A DNA stretch of 64,000 bases, from NCBI RefSeq assembly GCF_000143415.4, contig NW_003314270.1, positions 1,481,048 to 1,545,047 of the forward strand. Direction: 5' to 3'. Position numbers and translations under genes: made by a program. Source of the DNA: Selaginella moellendorffii (lineage: Eukaryota; Streptophyta; Lycopodiopsida; Selaginellales; Selaginellaceae). The notes beneath the pieces were generated by a model, which was given only the letters and a program-made list of their open reading frames with translations, was not told the origin of the DNA and searched no databases. Positions 47,643-59,341 of this stretch are shown here, in pieces; position 1 is the first letter of the stretch, and each line of letters starts with the position of its first letter.

Positions 47643-48958
47643 ATGGGTCGCCCGCCTCAAGCCGCCGGCGTGCCGGTGTTTCGATTTCTTCCACAGGAGG
47701 TATGGATCGATGGAAAGGATTCCTGCGCTGCATTCTATGGCGTGTGAATTCTTTGTAGGTCGCTCAAATGGAGAGGGCGCTGGAAGCTAACAACAACATA
47801 GCGTTGCCAAGGCCGGAATGTGACGACCTCGCGGAGGCTTTCACGTACGTATTTCCTCAAAGTTTGACATCGTTTTGCCTTCACTGAATTCTTCGTTCTT
47901 TTCTTTCGTTTTTTCTCTCAGCAATACTCCAGAACGGGCTGGGCAACTTCCAATAACAGGGAAACAGGTTCGTCCGGCTAGACGCTTTTCCTGTTTCTCT
48001 TCTCGTGTATACAAATAGTCCTGAAAGTTTGGCCTCTTCTGATAATTCTCCTCACCTTATTTGTGCTTCTTTTCCAGGTCTTGAATTGGTTCCAGAACAG
48101 GAGGCACTCGCAAAAGGCGAAGAAAATCCTCCAAATGCAGCAGCAACAGCAGCACCAAGACAGCGGTAGAGGCTTTACTCCCTCGCCTTTGGCGAACGCC
48201 GCAAGTCCCATGCAATACATGTACGCTCCGCCGCCAGGTTTGTTTCAAGTTCTCTTCCATCCCGCTTCTTACACGTCGGGATCTCACAGAAGTCGAGAAA
48301 GAGATGGACTTCGAAGCCAAATCTTCTCGTGACGGTGCCTGGTAAGAATGTATGAGTTTATAAACTCCGTTACTAAGACCTCTTCCAGGTATGATGTATC
48401 ATTGTTTCTGGCACATCGTATAGAAGCCTCTGAGCACGTAAGGCAGAAAGTTTTACTCTTTTGCTCCACATTTTGTCTGTACTGATTGATCCAACTTCTC
48501 AGGAGGTCCGTGTTCGTTTTGTTGGGTTTGGATCCGAGGAAGACGAATGGGTGGACGTGAAGACATCAGTCCGGCAGCGCTCTATGCCGTGTGACGTTGT
48601 GGAGTGCATGGTTGTCCTTCCGGGAGATCTCATCTTATGCTTCCAGGTAGAGGAAATGCAAAAACTTTGTTTTCTTTGTTAACTTCTTCGTTTCTTAGCA
48701 GGAGGGAAACGAGCAAGCCTTGTACTACGATGCCACGGTTCTGGACATCCAGAGACGGAGGCACGACTTAAGAGGCTGCCGGTGTCGATTTTGGGTCCGC
48801 TATGATCACGATCAATCAGAGGTAACATCAATCTAAGCTCTCATTTACAATCATTGTATTTTTCTTTTCTTTTTTTCTCGCAGGAAGTTGTGCCACTTAA
48901 AAAGATTTGCAGGCGGCCAGAGACGGATTTACGAATCCCCAGGAACAAACAGCACTAA
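47643..48958 (+). CDS. SAWADEE homeodomain protein (SHH family)
   Basis: Chromatin reader. Arabidopsis SHH1 binds H3K9 methyl/unmodified K4 marks and recruits RNA polymerase IV for RNA-directed DNA methylation, and SHH2 relatives have chromatin-remodelling roles. Nine exons join in phase: 47643-47699, 47759-47844, 47922-47967, 48078-48237, 48290-48341, 48389-48437, 48503-48646, 48702-48821 and 48884-48958, about 262 residues. The homeodomain starts [16 protein letters not shown] and ends [16 protein letters not shown], with the helix 3 WFQNRR intact. The SAWADEE domain spans [20 protein letters not shown] to VWVRYDHDQ-like [17 protein letters not shown], with the zinc-binding cysteine/histidine region in [13 protein letters not shown]. 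Confidence 0.93.
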
Positions 48959-49062
48959 AGAAGCGTGTGAATATTTTTGTACGGATGACAATGAGATTAG
49001 GGTTCTTGGGTTTTACCTCCTTTTTCCTCTTTTTTCCCAAATGACGAGATTAGGGTTCTTTG

Positions 49063-50263
49063 ATGTTTCTCCGTCGCCCAGGCTGGGCCGAGGAGTTTGC
49101 TGCTGCGTCGGCATCCACCTCCTCGCCGCAGCAATCGGCGTGCAATGTGGTGGCGGAGCTGGTGGAATCGCTGGTGGCGCAGCGGCAGCGGCGCGAGGTT
49201 GCGCTGCGGCTGCGCGAGGCGCTGCGTGATGTGAGGGCCAATTTCTCCTTCGCCAGGGTCAAGGGCCTTCGCCGTCTGCTCGCATTCCTGGTGCTCGCCG
49301 CTGCGTCCGAGAGGGGTGTGGAGCTCTTCCGGGAGAGCCAGAGCTATCAAGAACTCCAAGGTGAGAATGTGTTTGGAGTAAATTCGATGGCTCTGGTTGG
49401 TGGATGCTATGAATTTCTTTCCTTTCCTAGAATCGTTGTTTGCTTGCGTGGATCAACTTTCTCATGAGCGAAGGTTCTAAGATTCTTTTGTGATCTTTGG
49501 TGTAGTGATACCGGCGTTGTTCAAGCACACATTGGCACAGCAAAAATCACCAGCGAGCGCGCCACCGGTGTTTAACTCCTCGGAAGAAGCGGCAGAAGTC
49601 TCGAATCCTCCCACCCCTGCGGAGATCGTCCTCGCACTTCGCGTTCTTGAGGGATGCTGCCTCGTCGACAACTCGAGCAAAGCGGCCGCGGCTCACCACA
49701 TGGCCGTCAAGGTGAGCGATGAAAAACACCAACTTTACCTGTTAAGAAGAGCTCCTTTTCTTGTTCCAGGAGCTGCTTGATCTGCTATCAGCGACTGGGA
49801 TCCCCGAGCGCACGGCTTGCCTGGACGCGCTCTTGGCACTGTTGCTGGATTCTCCTGCCAATCAAAAAGTACGTTCTTCTCTAAGATTGGCACGCAAACA
49901 ATCTCTTGTGTCGCAGGAATTCGAGTACTACCGAGGTGTTTCAAAGATCTGCGACTCGCTAAAGAATCGCCATGTCGACGTCGCACTCAGGTGATCCAAA
50001 AGCTTCCTCTCCTTCCTAAAACGCAACAATTTCTTGGCTGTTCCAGGACGAAATGCGCCGAGTTCTTGCTGCTGCTCGTGGGAGACATACTCCCCAAGAC
50101 GGAGGCGCTGCAAGATCAACTCAAGGAGTGCATGGGCACCGAATGCTGCGTCATTCTCTGGGACGTTTACTCCAACCTCGAGCCTGCCTTTGCCGATCCA
50201 GAGAGGAAAAAGAGGTCGCTCAAATCGCTAGCGGAGAAGATGCTAAGCCTTGTAGATAGCTAA
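49063..50263 (+). CDS. CDC14/SIN-component-like protein
   Basis: Plant members of the CDC14 family related to the fission yeast septation-network component Cdc14 (not the phosphatase of the same name). The plant role is unclear, probably with MAP4K/SIK1-type kinases. Five exons, 49063-49360, 49506-49711, 49770-49868, 49917-49990 and 50047-50263, join in phase to about 297 residues. It is mostly helical, armadillo-like: RVKGLRRLLAFLVLAAASER, PTPAEIVLALRVLEGCCLVD, ELLDLLSATGIPERTACLDA and TKCAEFLLLLVGDILPKTEA. The signature region EFEYYRGVSKICDSLKNRHV is present. It follows the SAWADEE gene closely, 105 bases after its stop. Confidence 0.85.
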
Positions 50264-50550
50264 GCATCGATGCTCAAGCCATTCGTGTAAAATTGTGCGT
50301 AACACCCGAGGAGTCTGGGCTGGGAAACAACGATCAAATCTTTTGTCAGGTTTTAAAAAAACATAAAAATAAAAACGAATTAGTAAAATCTAGAAAACGT
50401 TTTTATAAACCTTATTGGGTTGGAGTATAACTCATACTTCGAATGCATACTCAATTAATCTCTACACTATTTAAATAAAAGGGCAAGTGTAAAGCTTGCC
50501 CTAGACAGATTTAGCTATCTCAAGAACCCTAAAAACAGGGGAGAGGAGCG

Positions 50551-51235
50551 ATGGAGAACCTGGCGGCGTACGCGGTGATGGCATCGGCGTCGGTGGGGCT
50601 CTGCAAAGGTGAGTCGCTCGCCCACATTTGGATTGCCTTAGCGCCTACATTTCTTGGATCCAGAGCTCTTGTTTCCTTACGAGGACGATCAAGCGCCCCT
50701 GGGCAGCGATTCGAGCTCCTTCCTCCATAGCCGGCTGGCGGCGCTGCGGCGGCAGGAGGACGAGGACGACGACATGACGGTCGCGCTGCTGTCGACAATG
50801 TGGCAGGACGAGATCGTTGCCTGCCTCGCCGCTGACAACAACAGCAGCGGCCAGGACCACGATCTCCCTCCCGAGGAGGAGAAGATCCCCGAGAGGTCAT
50901 CGCCATCGCCTCCTCCATCCTCGTCTCGCCTCAAGCGCTCCAGGCAGCAATCTTTGGCGCCTCGCGCTCCTTACGAGGACGAATTTGGGCTGCGATTGAA
51001 TCTGGATAGCGGCAGCTATGCGCAGCAGCAGTTTGAGATCTATCCGGGATCCACGAGCGATCATCATCCCCGGCGCGTCCATCACTTCGACACCCACCAC
51101 GAGGATCATCCTCACGCTCTTCGCCATCGCCACCACCAGAGCTTGTCCGGCGACCTGGCCGAGCATCCTTTCTTGACGCCACACCATTTCCCTGGCGCTC
51201 CGTCGCGGGATTGGCCCCAGAGCTCGCAAGACTAG
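50551..51235 (+). CDS. Uncharacterised low-complexity protein
   Basis: Two exons, 50551-50608 and 50664-51235, join in phase to about 209 residues. It starts MENLAAYAVMASASVGLCKE and continues with an acidic stretch (RRQEDEDDDMTVALLSTMWQ), S/P-rich sequence, and a histidine-rich C-terminal part (HHPRRVHHFDTHHEDHPHAL, RHRHHQSLSG). No family is recognised. The histidine run could bind metal, but that is speculative. A clean GT-AG intron and codon composition like its neighbours support a real gene. Confidence 0.55.
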
Positions 51236-51900
51236 CAAGCTCGCCAACTTTTTTCCACTGTTCCCCCATATACTTGAGATCACAGTCTCATCTTGGAAGT
51301 AATCTGGCCATCTTCTCATCTTTGCAAAGAAATAGAGGACTTCTTCCAAGTAAACGAAAGAGAGTCTGGCATCGATCTGACCACGGGTCTCTAGTAACGC
51401 GAAACAAAAGATATAAAACGCACAGCGCACCTTTGACTTGGAGCAAAAGCTCGAGAACCAAATATTCCTGGGCGATTGACAATGCGAGCCGGGCAAACCC
51501 AAAGTAGTTTAGTCCCCCCTCGCATTGCTTGCATCACCCAAGGGGTCACTTCGCAGCGATAGATTTTGCTAGAAGATGGATGTGGCACACTTATTAGAAA
51601 AGCCCAAAGTACGCATGCCTTCGCGCAAAGCTCTAGCAAGCGTTAAAAGATAATTGCTCACTCACCCACCCCTTACACGCATGCCAAGCGAATACGTCCA
51701 CCTCCTCGAAAGCCGAGGAGAGTCGCTTAGAATAATCACTGGGGGGGGGAACCAGAGCATCTCCGCCTGCGAATGCAAACACAAAGGTAGAGTTAGAAGC
51801 CATTGCTTTTTTCCTTTTGTTTTTCTAAGGCTTTTTTGTTCTCTCTAGAAGGAGCCAGCAAGGAGCAGTCACCCATGCAAGCTTTGTTTCCAAGCACTTA
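51236..51900. other. Region without a recognised gene
   Basis: Probably 3' untranslated sequence of the flanking genes. A run of nine G at about 51742-51750 stands out. No RNA gene is seen. Confidence 0.4.
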
Positions 51901-52283
51901 TTATGAGACCAAAAGGTCGGAGGAGAGAATATAGAACGCCAGGCAAAGCGGTACGATGATTTGGCATATCAGAACCTGTATGCCTGGAATGATAGCAGAA
52001 ATCTAAGGTGCCATACCTTGACAAGGAGGAGGGAGTACTTCCACTCCTGGAGGAACAGGGAAGGCCCACGGATCTGAAAACCAAATTTGACAGCCGAACG
52101 AGACGACGAGCAGGATCAGGCAGGCGAGCTACAAGACAGAGGCCGAATAAACAACGAGGAAGAAAAGAGCATATATATATATCATGAAAAACTCACCCCG
52201 AGCGAGGAGATATGTTTTCTTTTCGTCGTCTCTTTTTCCCCTTTTTTTCTCTTTCGGGTTGAGTTGAGCACTTTAGTGGCCAT
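51901..52283 (-). CDS. Candidate three-exon gene for a small membrane protein
   Basis: Exons 52283-52197, 52128-52017 and 51983-51901 join in phase to about 93 residues. The first exon is very basic (TRKRKKGEKETTKRKH). The second begins with a hydrophobic stretch (LACLILLVVSFGCQIWFSDP) followed by WAFPVPPGVEVLPPPCQG. The third is a membrane helix (VLICQIIVPLCLAFYILSSD) before the stop. Exons 2 and 3 look genuinely coding. Exon 1 is less sure, because other frames and acceptors compete. An alternative splice pattern that reads IRGPSLFLQEWKYSLLLVK in exon 2 is also possible. Not recognised. Confidence 0.4.
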
Positions 52284-53438
52284 AAGTAGCTGAGTTGTGT
52301 GCACTGTGCAGGCCAAAAGATTTTATCAGTCGGTGCTCTCCGCTGTATCTGGCTGGCTTGCCTCCTGGTAACGAGTGCTGCTTCTTCCAGTGACAAAGGC
52401 CATAATTCCTCAGGTGCTATTGAATTCCGATTCCAGGACGCTTGGCTTTGTCCACCCTGGGACGAAACATATCATGTTTGGTGTTGCGTGCTGCGCTGCA
52501 ATCGATCGAAGAAAGATGCAGAGCTACTTACTGTAAGCGTCTCTCCAGTTAGCGTTCACGAACGAGCAAGACAGCTTACCTCGCAAACAAAAACTAAGTA
52601 CCAACGCTGGTTTAATAAAACTGAGCAAACCTCTGTGTGCGTGTCTGCTGCTCCCGTAACAGCTTCGCCTACACATATTTTAATCCCGCGAGCCACTGCT
52701 TGCACTTCTGTGCGCTATTAAATTACGTCCCATGCGCTGTGTGCCGTGATGCCTTACAAAAAGAAAGCTCAACAAGAGAATGCGATTAGAAAACAGAGCC
52801 CCGCTTACCTGGTCCATGGATTGGATCGTCGCACAGCTCGAATGAAGCGCAAGTTAGACGCGCGCACACAAGGGAAAACAAAAAAAAAAAAAAACAACCA
52901 TGACAATTACGAGCAGCAAAGGAAAAAAGAGAGGATGTATTGAGATCTCACTCACCAGCTAGAGAGAGAGAGAGAGTGTGTCTTTTCAGCCTGGACCGCG
53001 CTTTCAATCCACAGTGGAGCTCCCACTCTTTTTCTTCTTTTTGCTCTGATATTTGCATTACTGCTCTCGCTCGTCGGGACGGGACGACAAGACAATATAT
53101 GTGTGTGTGCGCAAGTCGCACCTCCTTGACCTCTGCCTTGTTATTCCCCTCCATTTTGTTTTCCAGAAGTTGCTGCTCGTCTTGACTTGTTCGATCCTGC
53201 TCCCTACCTCGTTCTTCGCATATCATGTCAAGATGGAACGTCCTCTCCTCGTCTTCGCCATCGTCGTCTTGTTCGCATCTCACCTCCCGGCGATCCAACT
53301 TCGTCTCCGGGTCTGTCGCTGCATCACATGTCTTGACAGCCAGCACGCAATTCCGAGCATGATCAAGCCAGCACCACCCCTCCATGTCACCACCACTGTT
53401 CCCTGCTAAAACTCGTGCTTCTTCTTCCCCCAGTTTCT

Positions 53439-53480
<42 letters not shown>

Positions 53481-53542
53481 GAAAGAGCCACCAGCAGCAG
53501 TGAGTGAATGAGTGGCGGCCGAGCACGAGAAGGATCTTTGTG
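52284..53542. other. Upstream region of the carboxypeptidase gene
   Basis: About 1.2 kb with no recognised protein. It contains AG and CT microsatellites and an A-rich run near 52877-52894. A long 5' untranslated leader is possible. Confidence 0.4.
53441..53478. repeat. CT microsatellite
   Basis: Nineteen uninterrupted TC units about 65 bases upstream of the carboxypeptidase start. CT/GA repeats in plant leaders are common and can bind BPC/GAGA factors. An AG counterpart is at 52962-52977. Confidence 0.95.
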
Positions 53543-55557
53543 ATGAGCCGCCTTGTGCTGCTCCTGCTCGTGATAGCGCTGCTTGTGCTTGTCCAGGTGA
53601 AAGGCGCACCCGAGAGTGAATTAGTGTCGAGATTGCCCGGGCAGCCGCACGTTTCGTTTAAGCAGTACGCCGGTTACGTGACTGTTGACAAGAACGCCGG
53701 CCGTGCCTTGTTCTACTACTTCGCAGAGGCCGAAACGAGAGCCAGCTCGCAGCCTTTGACCCTCTGGCTAAATGGAGGTAACCATGCCTGTCTAGAGTTT
53801 CTTCTGCATCGTTTCTGGAACAAAAAAGAAAGCAAAACAGCATTGTCTTGTCTCAAGTCTCGACTGAGAGAAGTTTAACTTGGTTCTTACTCGATCGGCA
53901 GGTCCTGGTTGTTCCTCGATTGGTGGAGGAGCATTTACGGAGCTTGGACCCTTCTATCCCAATGCTTCTGGACAAGGGCTGTTAGTAAATCGACGAGCGT
54001 GGAACAAAGGTGCAAACCTGCATTTTCGATCGGTGCTTTAACCCCTCTTTCTTCGATCCAGTGTCCAATATGCTCTTCCTCGAAGCGCCTGCTGGAGTCG
54101 GCTGGTCCTATTCCAACAAAAGTTCCGACTATGAGCAAGTCACGGACAGGATAACAGGTAACTAGAGCTACTTAGAACATCAGAAGCTTACCTCGTGGTT
54201 GCAGCCGTGGACACGCTAAATTTTCTTCTCGGTTGGATGGACAAGTTTCCCGAGTACCAGACGAGAGATTTCTACATCACCGGCGAGAGCTACGCAGGTC
54301 CAAAGCTTTCGCCCATTTCCGACGAGCGTTCTTACAAGAGCTCTCAGTTTCCTGGTTGATACAGGGCACTACGTTCCTCAGCTGGCCGAGTTGATCATCA
54401 AGCACAGCCAAGTCCCCGGAAACTACGCTTTCAGATTGAAAGGAGTGGCCGTAAGTTAGTGAATCTAGATAGGTACGAGCTGACCTTGACGGTTGAGTCG
54501 ACTGGAGCAGATTGGCAATCCGCTCCTCAACTTGGCCGTGGATACATCAGCGATGTACGAGTACTTTTGGTCACACGGGCTCATCTCGGACGAAACATTC
54601 CAGGCGCTTTCCAACTCCTGCAAATTCGAAGACTATGAGCTCGGGCTCGCGGACCACAACGTTTCCAACGCATGCAACGACGGCATCCTCCAGTCCAACA
54701 CTGAAGTTGGAAGATTCATCAACAATTACGACGTCATACTCGACGTCTGCCTTCCATCAATCTTCTTGCAGGAAGTGAGGCTCAAGCAACAGGTAAAAGC
54801 CTCTCTGTTCCTTCTAAAACGATGAAAGAACCGTGGAAACAGATGGCTCAGAAAAGCTATGGAGTGGACATATGCATCGACAAGGAGAGGGACGTCTACT
54901 TCAACCTTCCAGAGGTGCAAAGAGAACTCCACGCGAACACAACTGGACTTCCATACTCGTGGAGTATGTGCACAGGGTAATCAAAAGAACAACGCACCAA
55001 AGTTTCGAAACTTAACGAAAAGACTTTTGCCATTTCCCGTGAAACAGGCCTGTGGACTACGCAATGCAAGACGGAAGCACAAACATGGTACCTCTTCTTG
55101 GAGACATCCTCAAAGCGGGACTCCGCGTTTGGATCTTCAGGTACGTAAGTGGAGCTAAAAAAGTTCTTCCCATTCAGAAAACGAAAGAGTTTGAAGCTTA
55201 CCGCGTGTCCTTTGTGACAGTGGAGACCAGGACTCAGTAGTCCCTTTGACAGGGACGAGATCACTCATTGGAGGCCTGGCAAAATCGCTGGGAATGCAAA
55301 CCACACAACCATACACGGCATGGTACCAAGGTGGTCAGGTATACAAAACCGTAGAGATCGATGAAAGAAAAGGAAAGAGGAGCAGAAACTGAAAAATTCC
55401 CTTGCAGGTAGCTGGATGGACTCAAAGCTATGGCAACTTGACATACGCGACAATACGAGGAGCGGCCCATATGGTTCCCTATGCCCAGCCGGAGCGCGCC
55501 TTGCTGCTCTTTCGGTCCTTCATCCGGGGAAATGCGCTGCCGATCAAGAGCGCCTAG
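53543..55557 (+). CDS. Serine carboxypeptidase-like protein (SCPL)
   Basis: Secreted or vacuolar peptidase of family S10, some of whose plant members act as acyltransferases. About ten exons with short introns. A signal peptide ([20 protein letters not shown]) precedes [19 protein letters not shown]. The oxyanion region is [20 protein letters not shown]. The catalytic Ser is in [20 protein letters not shown], the Asp in [16 protein letters not shown] and the His in [20 protein letters not shown], so the triad is complete. [19 protein letters not shown] is intact. PNAS, NVS and NTT are possible N-glycosylation sites. The start at 53543 places the signal peptide at the N-terminus. An upstream in-frame ATG at 53504 would add 13 residues and seems less likely. 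Confidence 0.93.
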
Positions 55558-55643
55558 AATCACACACACACCGCATTCTTTCCAAAATGTACCTAAAGAG
55601 AATACAGAAAAAGACCTACCAGAACCCAAATTTTAAGCGAGCT

Positions 55644-55716
55644 GGTCCCATGGTGTAGTGGTTATCACGTCTGCTTTACACGCAGAAGGCCGCGAGTTCG
55701 AACCTCGCTGGGGCCA
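55644..55716 (+). tRNA. tRNA-Val (UAC anticodon)
   Basis: A 73-base cloverleaf. The acceptor stem GGTCCCA pairs with TGGGGCC (one G-T pair), with discriminator A. The D arm contains the A box TGTAGTGGTTA. The anticodon stem TCTGC/GCAGA closes the loop TTTACAC with anticodon TAC. The T arm is GCGAG-TTCGAAC-CTCGC, a perfect 5-base stem with B box GAGTTCGAACC. It has no intron. A T-run directly after position 716 is a polymerase III terminator. It lies 87 bases after the carboxypeptidase stop. Confidence 0.97.
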
Positions 55717-55722
55717 TTTTTT
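55717..55722 (+). terminator. RNA polymerase III terminator
   Basis: Six T residues immediately after the tRNA-Val gene. Confidence 0.85.
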
Positions 55723-55739
55723 ATTTACTTGAGATGATA

Positions 55740-56465
55740 ATAGATAAATTACTGACACAGCACATTTTATTTTGATTTTTGCAATTTTGTACTTGTTTAT
55801 CTAAATGATATACTAAACAACAACTTGGCATCTTTCCACAAGAATATCAGTGACACTATAACTAGCTTCTTATTAATTCATATATGCATGATAAATTCAA
55901 AGCAAACCAAGCTAACATAGCAAATTTTTATTTTTGCAATTTTGTACTTGTTTAACTTGTATATATATATATGTGAGGGCTAAGTGTACGACTACGATGC
56001 CATATACTAATATTAGCATAGTGGGATTTTAGTAGCCGTCGGATTGGTTTCAATCTGGACCATTCGCTCCTGTATATAAGCTAGGGTTTTTGGGCTAATT
56101 AATATGCATATTTTTTATATTCCCTTTTCATATTCCAAGCACTCACATTGATGGAGATGAGGGGCACTTTTGATTGTCCCTGAGGAGTGCTTGGATTTAG
56201 GATTTTGGTTTAAATTTAACTTTTGCATTGTTTAGATCTAGCTTTTTCTATTTCCTTTCTTTTGTTCTTTTCTTTCAGGATTTTTGTTTAGATCTAGTTT
56301 TTTCCATTGTCTAGATCTTTCTAGCTTTTTGTCATTTCACTTTTTTTGCTTTTTCTTTTTCATTCGTCTCCATGGCAGATTAGCAATCTCCTCCTTTGAC
56401 CTCTAAAGCAGCAGTTGGTACAATTGTTTGATGCTATGTGCTTGCAATTGAACAACCAAACTTAG
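55740..56465. other. AT-rich intergenic sequence
   Basis: No gene is recognised. A phrase ending in TTTTTGCAATTTTGTACTTG occurs twice (about 55774 and 55933), so part of it is a local duplication. T-rich blocks precede the gag fragment. Confidence 0.5.
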
Positions 56466-56972
56466 TTGATAGTGGCATTTACGGCATATGGTATAACTCC
56501 TCCTGCTTTTGGTGCCAATCCTCGTGTTCAGCTAAAGTTCTTTCGTGGGAATCCTAGAGATGATGTGTACCATTGGTTCGATCACTTCACGGTAATTGCC
56601 ACATATCATTCTTGGGATGATGCTCAACATTTGCATGAATTTCCCACGTGTCTCTAAGGGATAATGTTGCAATGGTACAATAGTTTGGGCGCAGCCACTC
56701 GTGGGGATTGGAGTGTTCTTCCAGATGTCTTCAAACACGCCTTCAGACATGCCGATGATTGTGATGATGCCTTCCAACAAATGCATTGTCTTCGCCAAGG
56801 GCCATCCGAGTCGGTGATGCAATTTGGCGTTCGTTTTCGAAGTCTTTTGCTTTATGCGGAGCCAAATATGTTGGAGCGGATCAAGCTAGGAATGTTGTGG
56901 CCAGCACTTCGTCAAGATCTTGTCGGACTTGTGCATGCATTTGCTCCTGTCGCGAATGTGACTTCAGGTATC
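56466..56972 (+). pseudogene. Broken retrotransposon gag fragment (Ty3-type)
   Basis: The frame reads FFRGNPRDDVYHWFDHFTVI, then an in-frame stop at 56655-56657, then continues in the same frame with MLQWYNSLGAATRGDW, VLPDVFKHAF and QRFRSLLLY-like MQFGVRFRSLLLYAE. This is the pattern of the plant retrotransposon gag domain (F.G....W...F, W...F...F). No zinc knuckle or pol follows. It is a host-genome transposon remnant and seems unrelated to the adjacent LTR element. Confidence 0.7.
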
Positions 56973-57521
56973 GAAAGTTACCTGTCAGCTAGTCCTTTCG
57001 GATATTCTTACCTTACTGCCACGACGGCAGGAGGTCGGTATTGCTGGACCCTTTATCAATCCCTCTTGTGCTAGTGGAGTTAACTGGGCATTTCGAGTAT
57101 ACTTAGACCGGACGAGCATAAGGATGGAATTCCTACGTGTTATTAGCTAAGCATACTTAGCCCGGTAAGGAGTTCCCGTCTCGTTTTGTCTTGCACTTGC
57201 TAGTGACAAGAACTCTCGAGTATTGAGATTGGTCCCTCAATATCGCTGGATGATAGCTTACCGTGTTTGCCAAACACCCTCGCTATCATGCCCTTTGTGT
57301 TACTCTCATTTCGGTCCCAAATGCTATTTATGGAAAGTGTCCAGATTTCTCATTTGGCATATTTACGGAATGTAGAGATCGGCCTGAACACAATGGTGTT
57401 CGTCCCGTGTCCAAATTCGCAATCTAGGGACATTCCATATTTAGTAAGTTTTGAGCTTGTCCCAGAGACTAACTCCAGATACTAAGGGAGGCTTGGGGTG
57501 AAAGCCCAAAGCGTGTGTTCC
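56973..57521. other. Left flank of LTR element copy 2, no gene
   Basis: Transposon-like sequence without recognisable protein. The phrase GGGTGAAAGCCCAAAGCG at about 57494-57511 also occurs inside the adjacent LTR (about 58347-58364), so this flank may contain a fragment of a related element. Confidence 0.45.
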
Positions 57522-59338
57522 TGTGAGACACAAAATCCCTAGGCCCCAAAGTGGAGCCAGAAAGGGTGCCACGTGGTAGTGGCTGAAGCGAGAGCCAAAC
57601 GAGCGTAACACGTTTGGACCAAAAGCTCCGACTTGAAAAGTCAAGAGCGGGAGTGGAACTCCCAACGAAGTGCTCGAGGAACGAGCACGAAGCGAGCAAA
57701 AAGCGAGGCTCCAAAAAGGGACCCAAAAGGACCAACACATGACACGTGGAAGTGTCTGAGATGGACTCGAGTTGGAGTCCGAAGTGGAGTCCGAGATGGA
57801 CTCGAGTTGGAGTCCGAAGTGGAGTCCGAGATGGACCCGAGTTGGAGTCTGAAGTGGAGTCCGAGATGGACCTGAGTTGGAGTCCGAAGTGGAGTCCGAG
57901 GTGGACCCGAGATGGACCCGAAACGGGGTCCGAGATGGAGTCCGAGATGGACCCGAAATGGAGTCCGAGATGGACACAAGATGGACCCGAAATGGAGTCC
58001 GAGATGGAGTCCGAGATGGAGTCCGAGGTGGACCCGAGATGGACCCGAAATGGAGTCCGAGATGGAGTCCGAGATGGACCCGAAATGGAGTCCGAGATGG
58101 AGTCCGAGATGGACCCGAGATGGAGTCCGAGATGGACCCGAAATGGAGTCCGAGATGGACCCGAGATGGAGTCCGAGATGGACCCGAGATGGAGTCCGAG
58201 ATGGAGTCCGAGATGGAGTCCGAGACCGGGACCGAGACCGAGACCGAGATCGGGACCGAGAACGAGACTGAGGCCGAGGCCGAGACCGAGCCCGAGCCCG
58301 AGTCCAAGTCCGAGTCCGAGTCCGAGTCCGAGTTCGAGTCTGAGAGGGTGAAAGCCCAAAGCGTTCATCTCCCAGACCCTGGGGGGTTTGGTGAGCTCCA
58401 AAAGTATAGTAGGGGGAGGACTGCAGTGGAGCCAGTTTGGCCAGGAAAGGCCAGTTTGGCCCAGGAAGGCCGGACCCAGTGTTGGGTGATGAGCTGTCCA
58501 CTGGGAAGTCCAAGACTAGAGTGAACACAGACCGACAAGCGGGGTAGCTTGGTGAAGTGTTCAAGAGCCGGCTCTAGTTCCCCCGGGAGATCGACTGGCC
58601 GATGCTCCCAGTCCAAGTGTGGGTGGCACTACCTACTTGGATACCTGGTGTGGCTCAACGGAACCCGCTCTAAGCCCCTGGCTAGAGCACCCAAGGGCAG
58701 AAGGTGAGGAGAGTACCCAGGTGGCTCGCGTAAGGCCACGGTGTTCCGAAATGTTGTCCCAAAGGCCCAGACTGTGGAAAGGAAGAGGAGCAGTCCTCTG
58801 GGGTAGTGACCAAGGACACAGTCGTGTGGTGAAGAAGTCCCAGAGGACCGTGGGACTTAGTGGTCGGGCCTGTGGGTCTCGATCCAGTGGCAGTGTTGGC
58901 AAACACGGCCAGGGGCAGAAAGGGACTTAATGGGGACTGACAGAGGGATATTGGGGAAGGCTATTCCCCTTGTCGGTGGGCATCCTAAGGATGCTAAGGA
59001 GTGGATCTGAGATGACCACTCACGGATGGTTTGCCTAGTCTTGGAGAGCCAAAATGGTGATGCAAGTGGTATTGGACTACCAGTGTGGCAAAGGTGATCG
59101 GGCATGGCCTTAGCGTAACGGGCTGCTATGTCAGTGGTACCTTTGAGTGTCGGTCATGGGATCGGACACGTGGAGCACTTGGACCAAGTGCAAATGTTGA
59201 GTGGCATGGATGCCATTCTCGGGGCTAGCAAGTCCCAAGTCCTGGATTGGACTTATAGAGGTTGCGAATGAGACTCCTCCAAGTGGTCAGAGGTGTGGTT
59301 AAGTGACTAAAGTAGAATGGAAAATTTAGTCGTTTACA
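57522..59338 (+). repeat. 5' LTR of copy 2
   Basis: 1817 bases. It includes a long minisatellite (57757-58345) that makes it about 350 bases longer than the LTR of copy 1. Confidence 0.88.
57757..58345 (+). repeat. Expanded 11/12-base minisatellite in the LTR
   Basis: About 590 bases of GATGGAGTCCGA (12) and GATGGACCCGA (11) units in irregular order, ending in a hexamer-type GAGACC/GAGTCC array. All three frames are open on both strands (M-E-S-E, D-P-R-W-S, R-T-P-S-R patterns) because the units lack stops and their length is not a multiple of three. Coding is therefore not indicated. Confidence 0.9.
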
Positions 59339-59341
59339 ATT

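Noticed and set aside
57641-58564. Long overlapping open frames of S/P/R/T and M-E-S-E type on both strands in the LTRs (also 3334-3750, 8981-9631, 63345-63983)
   Set aside because: They are read-through of an 11/12-base minisatellite lacking stops in any frame. The frame changes along the array and differs between LTR copies, so these are not proteins.
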